From Ceratorhiza oryzae-sativae (lineage: Eukaryota; Basidiomycota; Agaricomycetes; Cantharellales; Ceratobasidiaceae): 64,000 nucleotides of DNA. Location: assembly GCA_030998015.1 (NCBI GenBank), contig JARWMV010000232.1, positions 62,001 to 126,000 on the forward strand, written 5' to 3'. Numbering within the stretch: position 1 is the first letter of the stretch; every line of letters starts with the position of its first letter. Both the position numbers and the translations under genes were made by a program. The notes beneath the pieces were generated by a model. The model was not told the origin of the DNA and searched no databases. It saw only the letters and a program-made list of their open reading frames with translations. Of this stretch, positions 1 through 10,527 are shown piece after piece.

Positions 1-170
1 CCGATTCTATCCATTATACACACATCGGCAATCCACTCTCGTCCTACAACAATGGCTCGGTGGTAGCAATATATATATATATAAACTCTGAAAATCAACA
101 CAAACAGTACGTGACAGAAAGCGCACGAGGTTGCTATGTCCGTGGGAGTGCGACCGGCTGCGTCGAAAAC

Positions 171-1713
171 CTAACCATCGGCAGCACTGCCACCAGCCTG
201 GTCCCCCCTATCTTGTCTCTCCTGACGGGCACGCCGAGCTGCAGCTAACGTTCCCATCATACTATTCGAGCTAGACCCAGAAAGGTTGATAGTTCGAGGG
301 TGACGGTGTGCATTGGGGAAAACTTTGCTAAAGTAATCAAGCCAGTTAAAACTTCCGCTTCGGCCAAAGAGAAAACATTGTAACATACCGGTTAAGCTCC
401 TGAAGTATCTCATCAATCTCGGGCTTGAAGTCAGCTGCCTCCATGAAGCCGATGACTTGGTAGTACAGTGTCAAATAGTTGTAGCGGTAGTCTGGCGCAT
501 CGGAGTCTTCAGGGATGGTATACCAATCACAGCCGGGGTTTGCAAGTACAAATCGAAGCTATAACCATTCAACTCGTTAATGTTACGTTCATTTCAAGTG
601 ACCGAATACGCACTAGCATTACTATATACGCCAGTGCCGGTATTGTAAGACTAGTCATGTTGTTAATAGCTGATTTACTACGACTTTTGGAACCGGGTCC
701 GCCAGTTGCGCTGGTTGCCCCAGTAAAGACGATTCTAAGACTCTATTAAAAGATAAAAATCAGGCTGTCGAAGAAACAATACAACGACAAGAAAGCTTAC
801 AGCAATGAATATGTCTCCACGCAGGAAACCCAAATACGGATTTAAGGGATTGGCCGAAAATGTACTGTTGAGGAATAGACCTTGATAGAACTCGTTTGAT
901 TGCGCATCAGTTTCGCGAGAACAAAGCTGACGATATAGTCTATATAACAAGCAGGTGTCACAATTTAACGCATTAAGAGTACAAAACCGTAGTTACTCGA
1001 TACCCTCGTCGCCCTCGTCGCCTTCAGCATCAAACTTTTGCTTTATTGTTGGGGTTATCAGAAGTTCCTTACAGGTTGAGTTACTCCATCCGCGTAACAC
1101 AGTTGGGAAGCGGTCGGGGAACATAGCGGGGAGTGATTTGAGCTGAGAAAGGTCGTCGGACCGGCCTTGCGTGGCACCATCTCCAAGCTAGATGATTATA
1201 TGTGAGGCAGTACAATGGATAGCTCAAACATTAGGTACATACCCCATCGCCATAATCGCCATGAAAGGCAGGCCCTGTCGCCCTATCTCGAAGCATCTCC
1301 TTTAAGAACTTAGGTGTTCCAGGTCTGTGTTTATCTGAGTTGAATATCTTCTCGATTTGGACAATGGCCGACCTAGTAAAATCTGCATTGCTGCTAGTTG
1401 ATTGATATAGTTTCAGCAAGTGACTCAAATTACTTATACGTCGCATGTACTTACTCATTAGGTTCGGCAACACCATCATCAATTCGTGTCCACATCTCTA
1501 GGGCAAAGTCAAGCATGCCCCGATGATCAACATTACAGTCAAAAATTCTACAGAAATGCTTCCCATGTCCAACACCGGCATGGTAAGCTGGAGTCGGATC
1601 ACGTTTACTAAAAGAGTGGATACTTAATTCTATGGGCGGTTAATAAAGGGAGTTGCAACTTACGCCCGCTTACGACGGCGAATGCTAGGGGTAAGAGCTG
1701 CTGGTTCCGCCAT
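171..1713 (-). CDS. DUF6698-like basidiomycete protein, 8 exons
   Basis: Reading the minus strand from the ATG at 1713, eight exons join in frame: 1713-1664, 1607-1455, 1393-1243, 1187-997, 939-801, 742-614, 558-389 and 327-171. All introns are GT-AG and 47-73 bp long. They total 1140 nt, giving 379 residues and a TAG stop. The N-terminus is basic (IRRRKRAKRD). The centre carries aromatic-rich segments (FHGDYGDG, NEFYQGLFLN, NPYLGFLRGDIF) and a hydrophobic stretch (TIPALAYIVMLLRFVLA). The C-terminus is an Arg/Gln-rich tail. The pattern recalls the lineage-specific DUF6698 proteins of Agaricomycetes, which have no known biochemical role and often sit near transposons. No stop or frameshift is seen, so it may be functional. 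The structure is strong; the family name is from memory of its motifs. Confidence 0.68.
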
Positions 1714-2274
1714 GATGGAAGCATGCGAACAATGGAAGGGACCAGAGTAAGAAGGGGGGGGGAGACAATAGGAAATAGCAGATTGAGGAGGGAGATGACC
1801 TTTATCTGCAGCCCTGGGATATGCTTCCTACTAATCTGTGATTATTCAGAATGGTGGACAAGCATGGGAACCAGTGCAGAATGAATTTCCATATATATGC
1901 ATAGCAAACAGTATTTATCCTCAATATGTAGATACAAGTGTGATGAGCGGAAAACTATTTCCGAAATTTCAATAAGTATGTGATATGCATTTTCAAATTC
2001 CTTTAGATGGCGCTATACAGCTCCTTGCGACCGCAATCAATTGTATCTATGCTCTAAAACCTCGTTTGGACCTTGCCTTTTGTTCTGTAGCCCCTTAGTT
2101 TGTCTTTGAAAATAGCACCTGATGTCAAAAGGTTAACAAAGACTTGAGAGCACATATATGCCCATAGGGGCAATCAATTTTTGTCTCTCCCAAGAATGAC
2201 TGGATTCACATTGTTCAAAATAGTATAAATACATGTTCTTTGATCTTGGGGTGTGCATCACTACCAACACTCCA
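1714..2274. other. Intergenic, shared 5' region of two divergent genes
   Basis: No coding signal on either strand. A TATA-like string (tagtataaata, around 2221-2231) lies just upstream of the transposase gene start and could be its core promoter. Nothing else is recognised. Confidence 0.4.
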
Positions 2275-2751
2275 ATGAGTCGCCAACAGATTGTTCCCAG
2301 TAATGCTTGCAGGTGTGGCCAAACTGCAGAGAAGGCAGGCCATTGCTGGTCAAAGCATAATCGTACTTGCCAGATGTGGATCAACAGTCATGCACATCTA
2401 TATAGGTCCACTAGCTCCAAAGCTATCGAAGAAGCCTCTGAGCTCGGGTCTGGCAAACTGTGTACTCCGCTTGCAGCAACTGAGAATATATCTGTAAATT
2501 TTTGAAATCTTTTGATTTTCAGTACTAGTGCTAACCTTAGAGTTTCAGGACGAGCAGAACACTAGTACACTTGAGAAGTCTCCTAGACTATTAGGTACTA
2601 TACTCGAAACAAGCTTGGTATGTGCCTTACTCTTACTCGAATACCATGTCGCTTATACTTTTTGTTTTTCTAAAAGATTCCCACCCATGCAACTGCTCAG
2701 TCTCCTAGTCCTGTCATCTCTACACAGCTGATTTCAGCATATACATTTTGA
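2275..2751 (+). pseudogene. 5' exons of Plavaka-type transposase, with in-frame stop
   Basis: An ATG at 2275 (upstream in-frame alternative at 2233) opens an exon with a Cys/His cluster (ACRCG...GHCWSKH...C), the position where these transposases carry an N-terminal zinc finger. A small intron with a gctaac branch site leads to gacgagcag near 2550, and a second intron (gtatgt...aaaag) joins a Ser/Pro-rich segment. That frame runs directly into the transposase core at 2752 except for one TGA at 2749-2751. This could be a CGA-to-TGA transition. As it stands, the zinc finger is separated from the core, unless an undetected splice skips the stop. Confidence 0.55.
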
Positions 2752-5423
2752 CCCACCCCTACAGAAGTTATCGATTGTCTCCCGGAGGGGCCACTTCCTC
2801 TAATCACTCCTACTATTGAGGAAATACCTATCAACGCATCAGGGTTGAGGCCTCGGGTTCATCTCTTGCTGTGGTACCCAACGTTGCCTGATCGGTTTGG
2901 ACTTTTTCGCAACTATCGGCACAAGAATAACACACTTCCAGTCATACCTGATATGCACACAGCTGAAGATGAAACATCACTCTCAACAAGCCCTGAAGAA
3001 ACTATTAGCAATATCATTTATCCATTTCCTAACATCAGCACCTTCTTACTTGCGCACTGGTTTCATGTTGGTTCACCCAACAAATCGATTGAAGATCGAA
3101 AGCGTCTGGTTTCCAATGTTATTCTCCATCCTCTCTTCTCGCCAAGCCACTTTCAGCAATACTCTCTCGATGCGATGGATAGTGTACTTAATCGACTTGG
3201 TGAAGAAGAATCATCAAGCTCCTTTTATCTTGGTGGTAACTGGATCTCTGGTGATGTCAAAATCTCTATTCCTCAGCTCATTCTCTCTGGTCGTGCATCT
3301 AGAGCACGCGATGAGGTGGTGTCTCAAACCTTTGATGAATTTGGCATTCCAGTGTCTGTGCCTGGCTTCCATTACCGAAAACTAGTTGATGTTATTCATG
3401 CTCACTTCTCATGTGCCACTGCAAGGCCAGGTATTTTTCATTTTACTCCATATCGACTCATGCGTTGCTTCGCCGATGGACAAGAGGAGCGCACATATGA
3501 TGAGCTCTTTACTGGTGACGCCTGGTTGCAGGAGCATGAGGCAGTTCAACATCTACCGTCTGTTCCAGGGTGTTCGCGTCCACGTGCTATTGCAGCGATG
3601 ATGCTTTGGTCAGATGCGACCCACCTTGGACAATTTGGGGACTCTAGCCTCTGGCCAATATACCTGCAATTTGGGAACCGCCCTAAGGGTGATCGCGCTC
3701 AACTGTCTAAAAAGTTGACTGAGCATATCGGGTATTTACCAAAGGTACACTATGGTTTTTCATGCATGATGAGATGGTTGTATTGAATACTCTATAATAG
3801 TCCACAGCATATGTACAAGAGCAGGTTGTCAAAGCGTTAGGCGGAAGACCGATCAGTGATACACTCGCTACGCATGTGAAACGAGAGATCTTTCATTCGT
3901 GCTGGCGTGTATTACTAGATGATGATTTTGTCGAGGCATACCAGAATGGTTTGGTTGTGTTATGCTCTGATGGAGTGGAGCGCCGCTTGTATCCACGTAT
4001 TTTGACATACTCTGCGGATTACCCTGAAAAGTCCGTATTATCATGGTTGTAGTTGTAACCAATAAGCGAGCACTTATACTATATTATTTTATAGATGTCT
4101 TATCTCTCTGGTTCGCGACTTTGGCTTACATCCTTCACCTCAAGACCTAGTCGCCAAGGAGGATCTACACAAACTCGGCAGAGATTCCGACCGAAATATG
4201 CGCATACATTCACGCCGAGTAGACAACGAGGCAACTAGAGCGCTTATATACAATGCTCGCCGCAAAATCTATTACGAGGGTTTTGCACTTGGCAGCAGAG
4301 TTGTTGAAGATATTCTGAAGTCGGCTTCGCTTGTTCCAACAATTGTGAGTAATTCGGCCTGTATCATTATCATCGTCTATATTCTTATTCTATCCCTAAG
4401 AATTCGCTCTCATTGCAGCTCTCGTCCTTCCTTTCCTTTGATGTTTATCGCATACTCGTCCCTGACGCTCTACACGAGCTCGACCTGGGCGTATGTAAAG
4501 CAATCTTTATATATGCGATCCGGTTATTGCACCTTCAAGGACCAATGGCAGTCACACAATTCAACTCTCGGTTCGTCTATTACTGCATTAGTTTTGTTTG
4601 AAATCTACGTGACCTGAACTGCTCTAGCTTTAGACAGATAACTAGTTTCCCTCCTGAGACAATTCGGAGATTTACTGGTAATGTGTCAGAGATGAAAAAA
4701 TTGGCTGCCCGAGACTTTGAAGATATTATACAGGTGATATTTCAGCATGATAGATCATCACCACATTTAGCTAATAATGTGATAGTGCTGTATACCGTGC
4801 TTCGAAGGGCTGATGCCTCCAGAGTTGAGGAAAGCCGTCTCTTCTCAACTATGATGTTTACTCTTCTTCAGTGGCATGCGCTCGCTAAGCTACGTATGCA
4901 TACTGAGTCAACTCGTTTAGCGTTAGACACGCATACATCAACACTAGGACGACGACTTCGGAAGTTTCAGAAGGCTACGGCCAGTCTTCCAACAATGGAA
5001 ACAGACCGTGAGCTTGCCGCGAGAAGACGACGCCAGACGGATAATCCAACGACTGTGGGCACGGGTATTACGCGCAAACCAAAAGGTTTAAGTTTGACAA
5101 CATACAAACTACATGCATTAGGCGATTACTCTGCAAGCATCAAGCTTTTTGGTACCACTGATAGCTTTTCGAGTCAAAATGTATGTGCCTTGGATATGGG
5201 ATTCGCTGAGCTGCTAAAAACTCCTGTATTAATATAGGGTGAACTCGAGCATCGGTTCGTTAAGGCAAGATCCCGCCGAACTAATCAACACAACGTTGCG
5301 CAAGCTGTTGGAGAGCAAGAACGTCGTGCTGCGCACTTGCAGATCCGCGGGGACGCGTTGAACCGGCATTTATTTCCTAACAACCCTCCCAACTCGGGCG
5401 ATCAAGTAGATCTTACCGAATGA
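2752..5423 (+). CDS. Plavaka-type (CACTA-related) DNA transposase core
   Basis: Six exons join in frame: 2752-3744, 3801-4030, 4095-4344, 4401-4570, 4628-5180 and 5238-5423, ending at TGA. About 800 codons are open. Landmarks in order are FHFTPYRLM, MMLWSDATHLGQFG, a phase-0 intron, FHSCWRVLLDDDF, RILTYSADYPEK, LVPDALHELDLGVCKA, MKKLAARDFEDI, LLQWHALAKLRMH, LTTYKLHALGDY and IKLFGTTDSFSSQ. These match the large basidiomycete Plavaka transposase family, whose core is RNase H-like. The Cys-Pro-x-x-Cys knuckle that normally follows the YPEK segment reads PSPQD here, so both cysteines are missing. The first possible Met is at 2845. No terminal inverted repeats or TSD were found for the element. 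Confidence 0.72.
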
Positions 5424-5513
5424 CTTAGTTACTATTGTTTCGGAACTCCCTTTATGCTATACATGTCTGTGATTAACATAGCACTTTCATTGTTCTGTTG
5501 TGTATATATGTAG

Positions 5514-6591
5514 CGTGTTCGATACCACAAATTCTAAACCGCTACCCTCCTCTAACATACCCACTTCCCAAGAAACCATCTAAAATGACTTTTGATCCTC
5601 TGAACTCGGTTGATAACTCGAAGGACGTCCATCACACAATTAGCTTGCGTGGGGAAACTATACGATTTATCACGTTCATTCCAACACATGCGAGCGATCC
5701 TGCTGCACAGGTTAGCTAGAGTTTGCTTTTCATTTTCTTCCACCTTCACAACCACCCAACATGTAATTAGAATTTTATGAACGACCTGCGCGACCATCTA
5801 GTTCGCCGATTTTACGACATTGGTTTGCACACTCCAGTCGATAATCAAGACCTCCGTTCGATTGTTTTTCCAACTGGGGCCATGTATGGTCATCAAACAA
5901 TTCATATCAACTATACAACGTATGACATTCGACGCGCTACCGACGTCCTCAACCCTCGATTAAACCACCATTTTATCATGCTCGCTAACAGCCAACCTAA
6001 CACCGGTCATCCGTTCTTGTATGCCAAGCTCCTTGGTATATACCATACGCTTGCGTCTTTGAGCACTGCGCATGCTGCACGGCGCGTCGAGTTTCTTTGG
6101 GTGCGATGGTTGGAGATTGTCGACATAGGATCATGGGGATTGTGTCGGCTTGATCGCGTTCGTTACGCACAGCAAACGGCGTATCAGGACGCGTTTGGTT
6201 TCGTCGATCCAGCTTGTGTCATTCGTGCCTCCCACTTAATTCCTTTGTTCAAGTTTGGACGAGTGAAGAATTTACCTGAAACCTCGATTGCTTTAGACGA
6301 CAGGACTGAGGGTGATTGGGACTCATATTATGTGAACAGGTAAGCCATTCTCTACCTCATGTCAAGATGATGGTTTATCCACGAGCTAGGTTCGTTGATC
6401 GAGACATGTTCATGCGATACTGGGGGGATGGTGTTGGTCATTCAAACATGATTCAAGCGGATGGTGAACAAGACGGAAGCGACGATTCGGATGTGGACCT
6501 AGATGCAAATATGTCTGATGATGATGATGATTGGAATAGTGTGCGTGAGGGAGAGGAGGGAGATAATTTATTGCTAGAAGAAAGCTGGTAA
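5514..6591 (+). CDS. C-terminal exons of the Plavaka-type element
   Basis: Three exons are consistent in frame: about 5514-5710, 5771-6340 and 6390-6591. They encode HTISLRGETIRF, then a domain with NYTTYDIRRATD, RVEFLWVRWLEIV, FVDPACVIRASHLIP and FVDRDMFMRYWGDGVGH, and end in an acidic Asp-rich tail. This tail domain is normally fused to Plavaka-type transposases in Agaricomycetes. Its phase does not match the exon that stops at 5421-5423, so either it is a separate gene in the same element or a lesion or unrecognised splice lies between 5423 and 5514. The DYPEK-type core and this tail are otherwise collinear. Confidence 0.6.
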
Positions 6592-6963
6592 TTTATGACG
6601 GTAATCCAAAGTACCTGTTGCACAATTCTATGTTTGTTGGTGCTATATGCGTCGGGAAATAGATAGGCCATGTGACTAATGTCAATTTCTCGTACTCATG
6701 AACATAATTATTGGTGACCAGCATGCTTAATGGTCCAACGTAAATCTCCGTAACGCAAATGTATGATTCTGTGCCATCGAATGGTATACATGCACTTTCT
6801 TGGCAATGCCAGTTTCACTTACGTCCAGTGATTTGTGAAGATAGCAAAACTTGGGGTCTGTCTTTCAATTTAAGTGTCGTCTTCACGGGGTTCTTTTCTT
6901 ACCAGGATGATACTATGCTCCCCAGAACCTCTTCGCAAGATTGATGAGATCAATTGAGCGTTG
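6592..6963. other. Gene-free, 3' flank of the transposase
   Basis: No coding signal. Moderately AT-rich sequence up to the fold-back repeat. Confidence 0.4.
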
Positions 6964-7146
6964 AGGAACTACTCGGCCAAAAGCAAATTCGCTAGTTAGG
7001 GCTAGTTATCGCCCTGGTTCTACCTAAGCCGAATTGACACCCGGGTAGCTCAGATTAGCAGCGCTACTGGCGTTTATTCTGCTTAGGTAGAACCGGCGCT
7101 CTGACTAGCCCTCAGTAGCGAATTGGATTTTGGCGGAGTAGCTCCT
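6964..7146. repeat. Fold-back / MITE-like inverted repeat
   Basis: The left arm (6964-7030) and right arm (7081-7146) are imperfect inverted repeats of about 66 bp, by eye about 80% identical, around a loop of about 50 bp. The innermost part (ggttctacctaagc / gcttaggtagaacc) is perfect. There is no coding capacity and no convincing target-site duplication. It resembles a small non-autonomous DNA element or a structured repeat. Confidence 0.7.
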
Positions 7147-7649
7147 TAGCCTTACAATGTTCTGATGTTGTGCCTCGGGATTACACTCACTCCTCAAACG
7201 AATGGAGGTTAGGACTAACTCTGGTGATCAAAAGGCACCAAAAATCGGCTAATAAGTCTACGCATAGTACGTTGCAGCTTAGAAAGCAACATCCCACGGG
7301 ACAAAATAGACAGCACGCTAGAATTAGGCAGTATATGCGATAGGTTTCTACGGTGCTCTGTCCCCCTGCTTCCTATACCATGTGACTCTTTGCTGCAGAG
7401 ATGAACACTGAAGAGACTTGGATTGAACCGCATACCGCCTCAGCTGCTGGTTTCACATGCTGGACTTCTAATGTCTTATATTGCGCCGTCAACCTTACCT
7501 ACATTCTCGCCTTCTCAACACTCTCTTATCACTCCCTCGCTACTATTAGATACATTCATAATATCACGTCCACCTGTGGAGTTGTTGCCAGCGGGTTAAA
7601 TTTTATTGATCTTATCATATCATTACAGCGTCTTACAAGCAGCTGACAT
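7147..7649. other. Upstream region of the membrane-protein gene
   Basis: Probably holds the 5' exon(s) and promoter of the gene ending at 8475. The membrane exon has no in-frame Met before its hydrophobic segment. I cannot place a signal-peptide exon with confidence. Confidence 0.3.
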
Positions 7650-8475
7650 TGCGTAATCAGATTTGAGAGCCTTGTCGCTTTCATCGGATCATGTTGGATT
7701 TGCCGATGCCACTCCGTCACCAGCCCGCCGAACGGGACCTCGACACGCACCGGGATCCTCGTCGGCACGATCGTTGGTTTCGTTTCTGCTGTGGCCCTCT
7801 TCCTCGCGTTTTGGCTTCTGTACCGGTTGCGGCGCGCCCGTCCAAAGTTCAGGTTGTACCAGTCCGACCCTGCGGGCAAAGCGGCCAACTCCAACCAGTC
7901 AAGTGGCTCTACAAATGCGCTGTTTGATCTTGCGGCCGAGCCTCAAGCTCATCCGATGAATATCGAGCCGTGGGTCGCGCCGACGGTTGCCAGACGCCCT
8001 GGAAAGGTGCAGCTGCGCGAAGAACCGACATATCTCGAGATGGACGAGGTGCACTCGGGTCCACAGGTCCGCCCTATTGTCGAGCAACCCCAATCTGCAG
8101 GACCCAGTCGGGCCGGCGAGTAGAACCAACGTTTTCCCGCCTTTTCCTACTCACCTCTGGGAAACAGATGCGCCTTTGCTAGTGCTGTCCCCTGCATCCC
8201 CCCCACACGCAGCCGCATCAGCACCCGGGATCCGGACTCTGCAGCTTGTACAACATGGAGACACCAGCTCTGGTTCAATTCCGTCCCCCTCATACACCTC
8301 CAAAGCTGTACCACTCTTGCCGCAGTCCCGCCATCGACGCGTCCACAGAGAGCCCTCTCCCCCTCGACTAGAGGAAGATGCTGGGGTATCATTGATGCGG
8401 GCTGGCGACGAGACACCACTACCCATCACTGATGAACCTCCTGCATATCATTTTATGACTGGGGTGGGACATTGA
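7650..8475 (+). CDS. Single-pass membrane protein, 5' end not resolved
   Basis: The reading frame through 7705-8125 gives a Ser/Thr/Pro stretch (SVTSPPNGTSTRTG), one clear transmembrane helix (ILVGTIVGFVSAVALFLAFW) and a basic stop-transfer patch (YRLRRARPKFR). A cytoplasmic tail follows. This layout is common in fungal Mid2/WSC-like or SKG6-like surface proteins. The frame stops at TAG near 8120. A different frame continues with Pro/Ser-rich sequence and ends LPITDEPPAYHFM...GH at 8475, a typical tail of such proteins, so an intron between roughly 8118 and 8265 is likely but its ends are unsure. An upstream exon must supply the start and extracellular part. No enzymatic domain is visible. 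Confidence 0.5.
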
Positions 8476-8600
8476 GGCCGGGTTACAGCCGTTGGACTCA
8501 CCAGCTTTTCATCAGATTATATATACCTTGTGTCGAATTTATAATTCGTTTGGCGTAAAACATAGACCCGACGCATTGAATTCAGTGTGACAGAAAAACC

Positions 8601-8635
8601 CAGCCCCCTCCCCCCCCCCCCCAAAAAAAAAAAAA
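8601..8635. repeat. Poly-C / poly-A tract
   Basis: A C-run followed directly by about 13 A lies between the membrane-protein gene and the 3' end of the kinase gene. It is simple sequence, prone to slippage and assembly error. Confidence 0.9.
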
Positions 8636-8707
8636 CAAGAAAGCATGCAAAAGCAGAGATTAGTACAATCGTCTATAGACAACCCTGACCCAAGTCCAGC
8701 CCCTCGA

Positions 8708-10441
8708 TCACGAGCCCACCAGAGCAATACGCATCCTTACCAGGCGGGCCGCAAGACCCTCGCTGGGCGGAGATGGTGGCGGTACCTCGGGAACAGGTGC
8801 GGCGCCTTCAGCCCGAGACGCCTCGTGACGCATACGGCTCCGTCTCGACGCGCTCCAGTCGAAGCTGCCTGGCATCGGTGGGCTATACTCGTCCTCGCTG
8901 TCACTGTCCACCGGAGGCGGACCAGCCGGAGTCATTTCGTGTTCGTCTTCGGCGCTCATTACACGGCGCGGGGGTGGCGGGCTGGCCAGATGCGCTGCGA
9001 CTTGGTCTGTGTGGGATATCACTTTGCGGAGTGGGAGCGAGGGTTCAATTATGCCATTGGTTTGGGAGCCTTCTTGCCACCCTCCAGATTCTGTGCTGGA
9101 AGCCTTTTCTATTGGAACTGCCAGGCTTGTCGTACGGCTTGGCATATGAGGGGCAAGTAGGGAAGACGAGGCCGTAGACGATGACCTCAGACGGTTCGCG
9201 GCGCGAACCATGTTGATGGCATGACGCCAGCGCTGGCGAGGCGTGTACTTGGTGCGTAAGCCGGCGCTAATGTCGATGTCCGGAGCAGGGGAAGCCGTTC
9301 CGGCGAGCCACTGTGCGAGGATTAGATTCGCCCAGTCGAGCTAAACAGATGCTTACAGGATGATTGAGAGCCTCGGCCGCAGTGGGGCGGGCATTGGGGT
9401 CCGGATTGAGGAGGAATTTGATAAAGTCCTTGGCTGAGGCAGGGTGAGCGGGCGGCAGATGAGTGTCACCAGAGCGTACCATTTTGAGAGATATGTGCCC
9501 AGAATGAGTGATGGAACTCGATGCGAGCCCGCACGGTTTCTTCTATTAGCTCGGCCTGGGTGGTGGCACGAAAGGGGGAGTAGCCGCACAAGAGGACATA
9601 GGTAATGATGCTAGAACACAATTAGGCGCGCAGCAGAAAAAAACGCCACGAGACATACCCTGTGCTCCAAATGTCGACGGGCTTGCCATGCCCTTGGCCA
9701 CGGAGGACCTCTGAAGAGGTGTTAGGTGCATACAATCAGAGACCGATGCTCATACCTGGTGCTACATAACCAAAGCTGCCAGCTACGGTCTGCAGCTGCT
9801 CCTCGGGCGAGTGGAGATGCTTGGCGCTGGGCGACATGAGTAGGAGCCAGCAGACAGCGATGGGGGACTTACATGCCAAAGTCTGCAATGACAAGGCCGC
9901 TGTCGGGGGCCGTGGTGCGGTAGAGGATGTTCTCGGGCTTGAGGTCGCGGTGGACAATGTCGTGTGCGTGGAGATAGGCAACCCCGTCGAGGATGGCGAG
10001 GACAACATCGATTGCGTCGCGCTCGGTGAACTTGCCGCGCTCGGTGATGCGGGCAAAGAGCTCGCCGCCGACGGCGAGTTCGAATGCGAGGTAGTACTTT
10101 TCGCGGGACTCGAACCACTCGTAGAACTTGACGACGTGATCGTTGTCCAGACCGCGCAGGACCTCCATCTCGCCCCAGACGGCGGCTTCATTGCCCTTGA
10201 CGCGCTTCTTGGAGATGGACTGTGACGTGAGCGTACGTGATTAGTACGAGAGCTAAATATACGCCCGACGACCTGCCTTAAGCGCCACGTCGAGCTTGGA
10301 GCCGTCCTTGCGCGTCCACGTCGCGCGCAGGACCTTGCCGAACGTGCCCTTGCCGAGCTCCTCGTGCACCTCGTAGGCGAGCTTCTTCTGGAACGACGGC
10401 GGCTGCGGCAGCAGCTTCTCCTGTAGTGTCATCCGCGCCAT
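8708..10441 (-). CDS. Calcium/calmodulin-dependent-type protein kinase (CaMK)
   Basis: Seven exons on the minus strand: 10441-10277, 10219-9873, 9826-9756, 9710-9659, 9610-9480, 9433-9357 and 9310-8708. They total 1446 nt, 481 residues. The kinase fold is complete: glycine loop GKGTFG, VALK lysine, HRDLKPEN catalytic loop, DFG, VAPEVL, DIWSTGIITYVLL and [13 protein letters not shown]. After the kinase domain a basic amphipathic segment ([18 protein letters not shown]) sits where CaMKs carry the autoinhibitory/calmodulin-binding helix. A Ser/Pro-rich tail follows. By family knowledge it phosphorylates Ser/Thr in response to Ca2+/calmodulin. Intron 1 appears to use a GC donor (AAG then GCAGGT). 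An upstream in-frame Met at 10462 is an alternative start. It is divergent from ATG4. Confidence 0.9.
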
Positions 10442-10527
10442 CGTAGTCGTCGAGCAATGCACGCCCCGCCAGCCACAAGCGCCCGGTCACGTGTGAGGGC
10501 TGTGAACCCACGACGGCCACGACCACG
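10442..10527. promoter_or_regulatory. 86-bp divergent promoter between kinase and ATG4
   Basis: Only 86 bp separate the kinase ATG at 10441 from the ATG4 ATG at 10528. The interval contains a CACGTG E-box-like core around 10489-10494 and no clear TATA. Both genes presumably share this regulatory region or start within each other's 5' sequence. Confidence 0.5.

Noticed and set aside
9821..10225. Plus-strand open frame of 134 codons
   Set aside because: It lies antisense to the kinase catalytic exon and is kept open by third-position GC bias. It has no motif.
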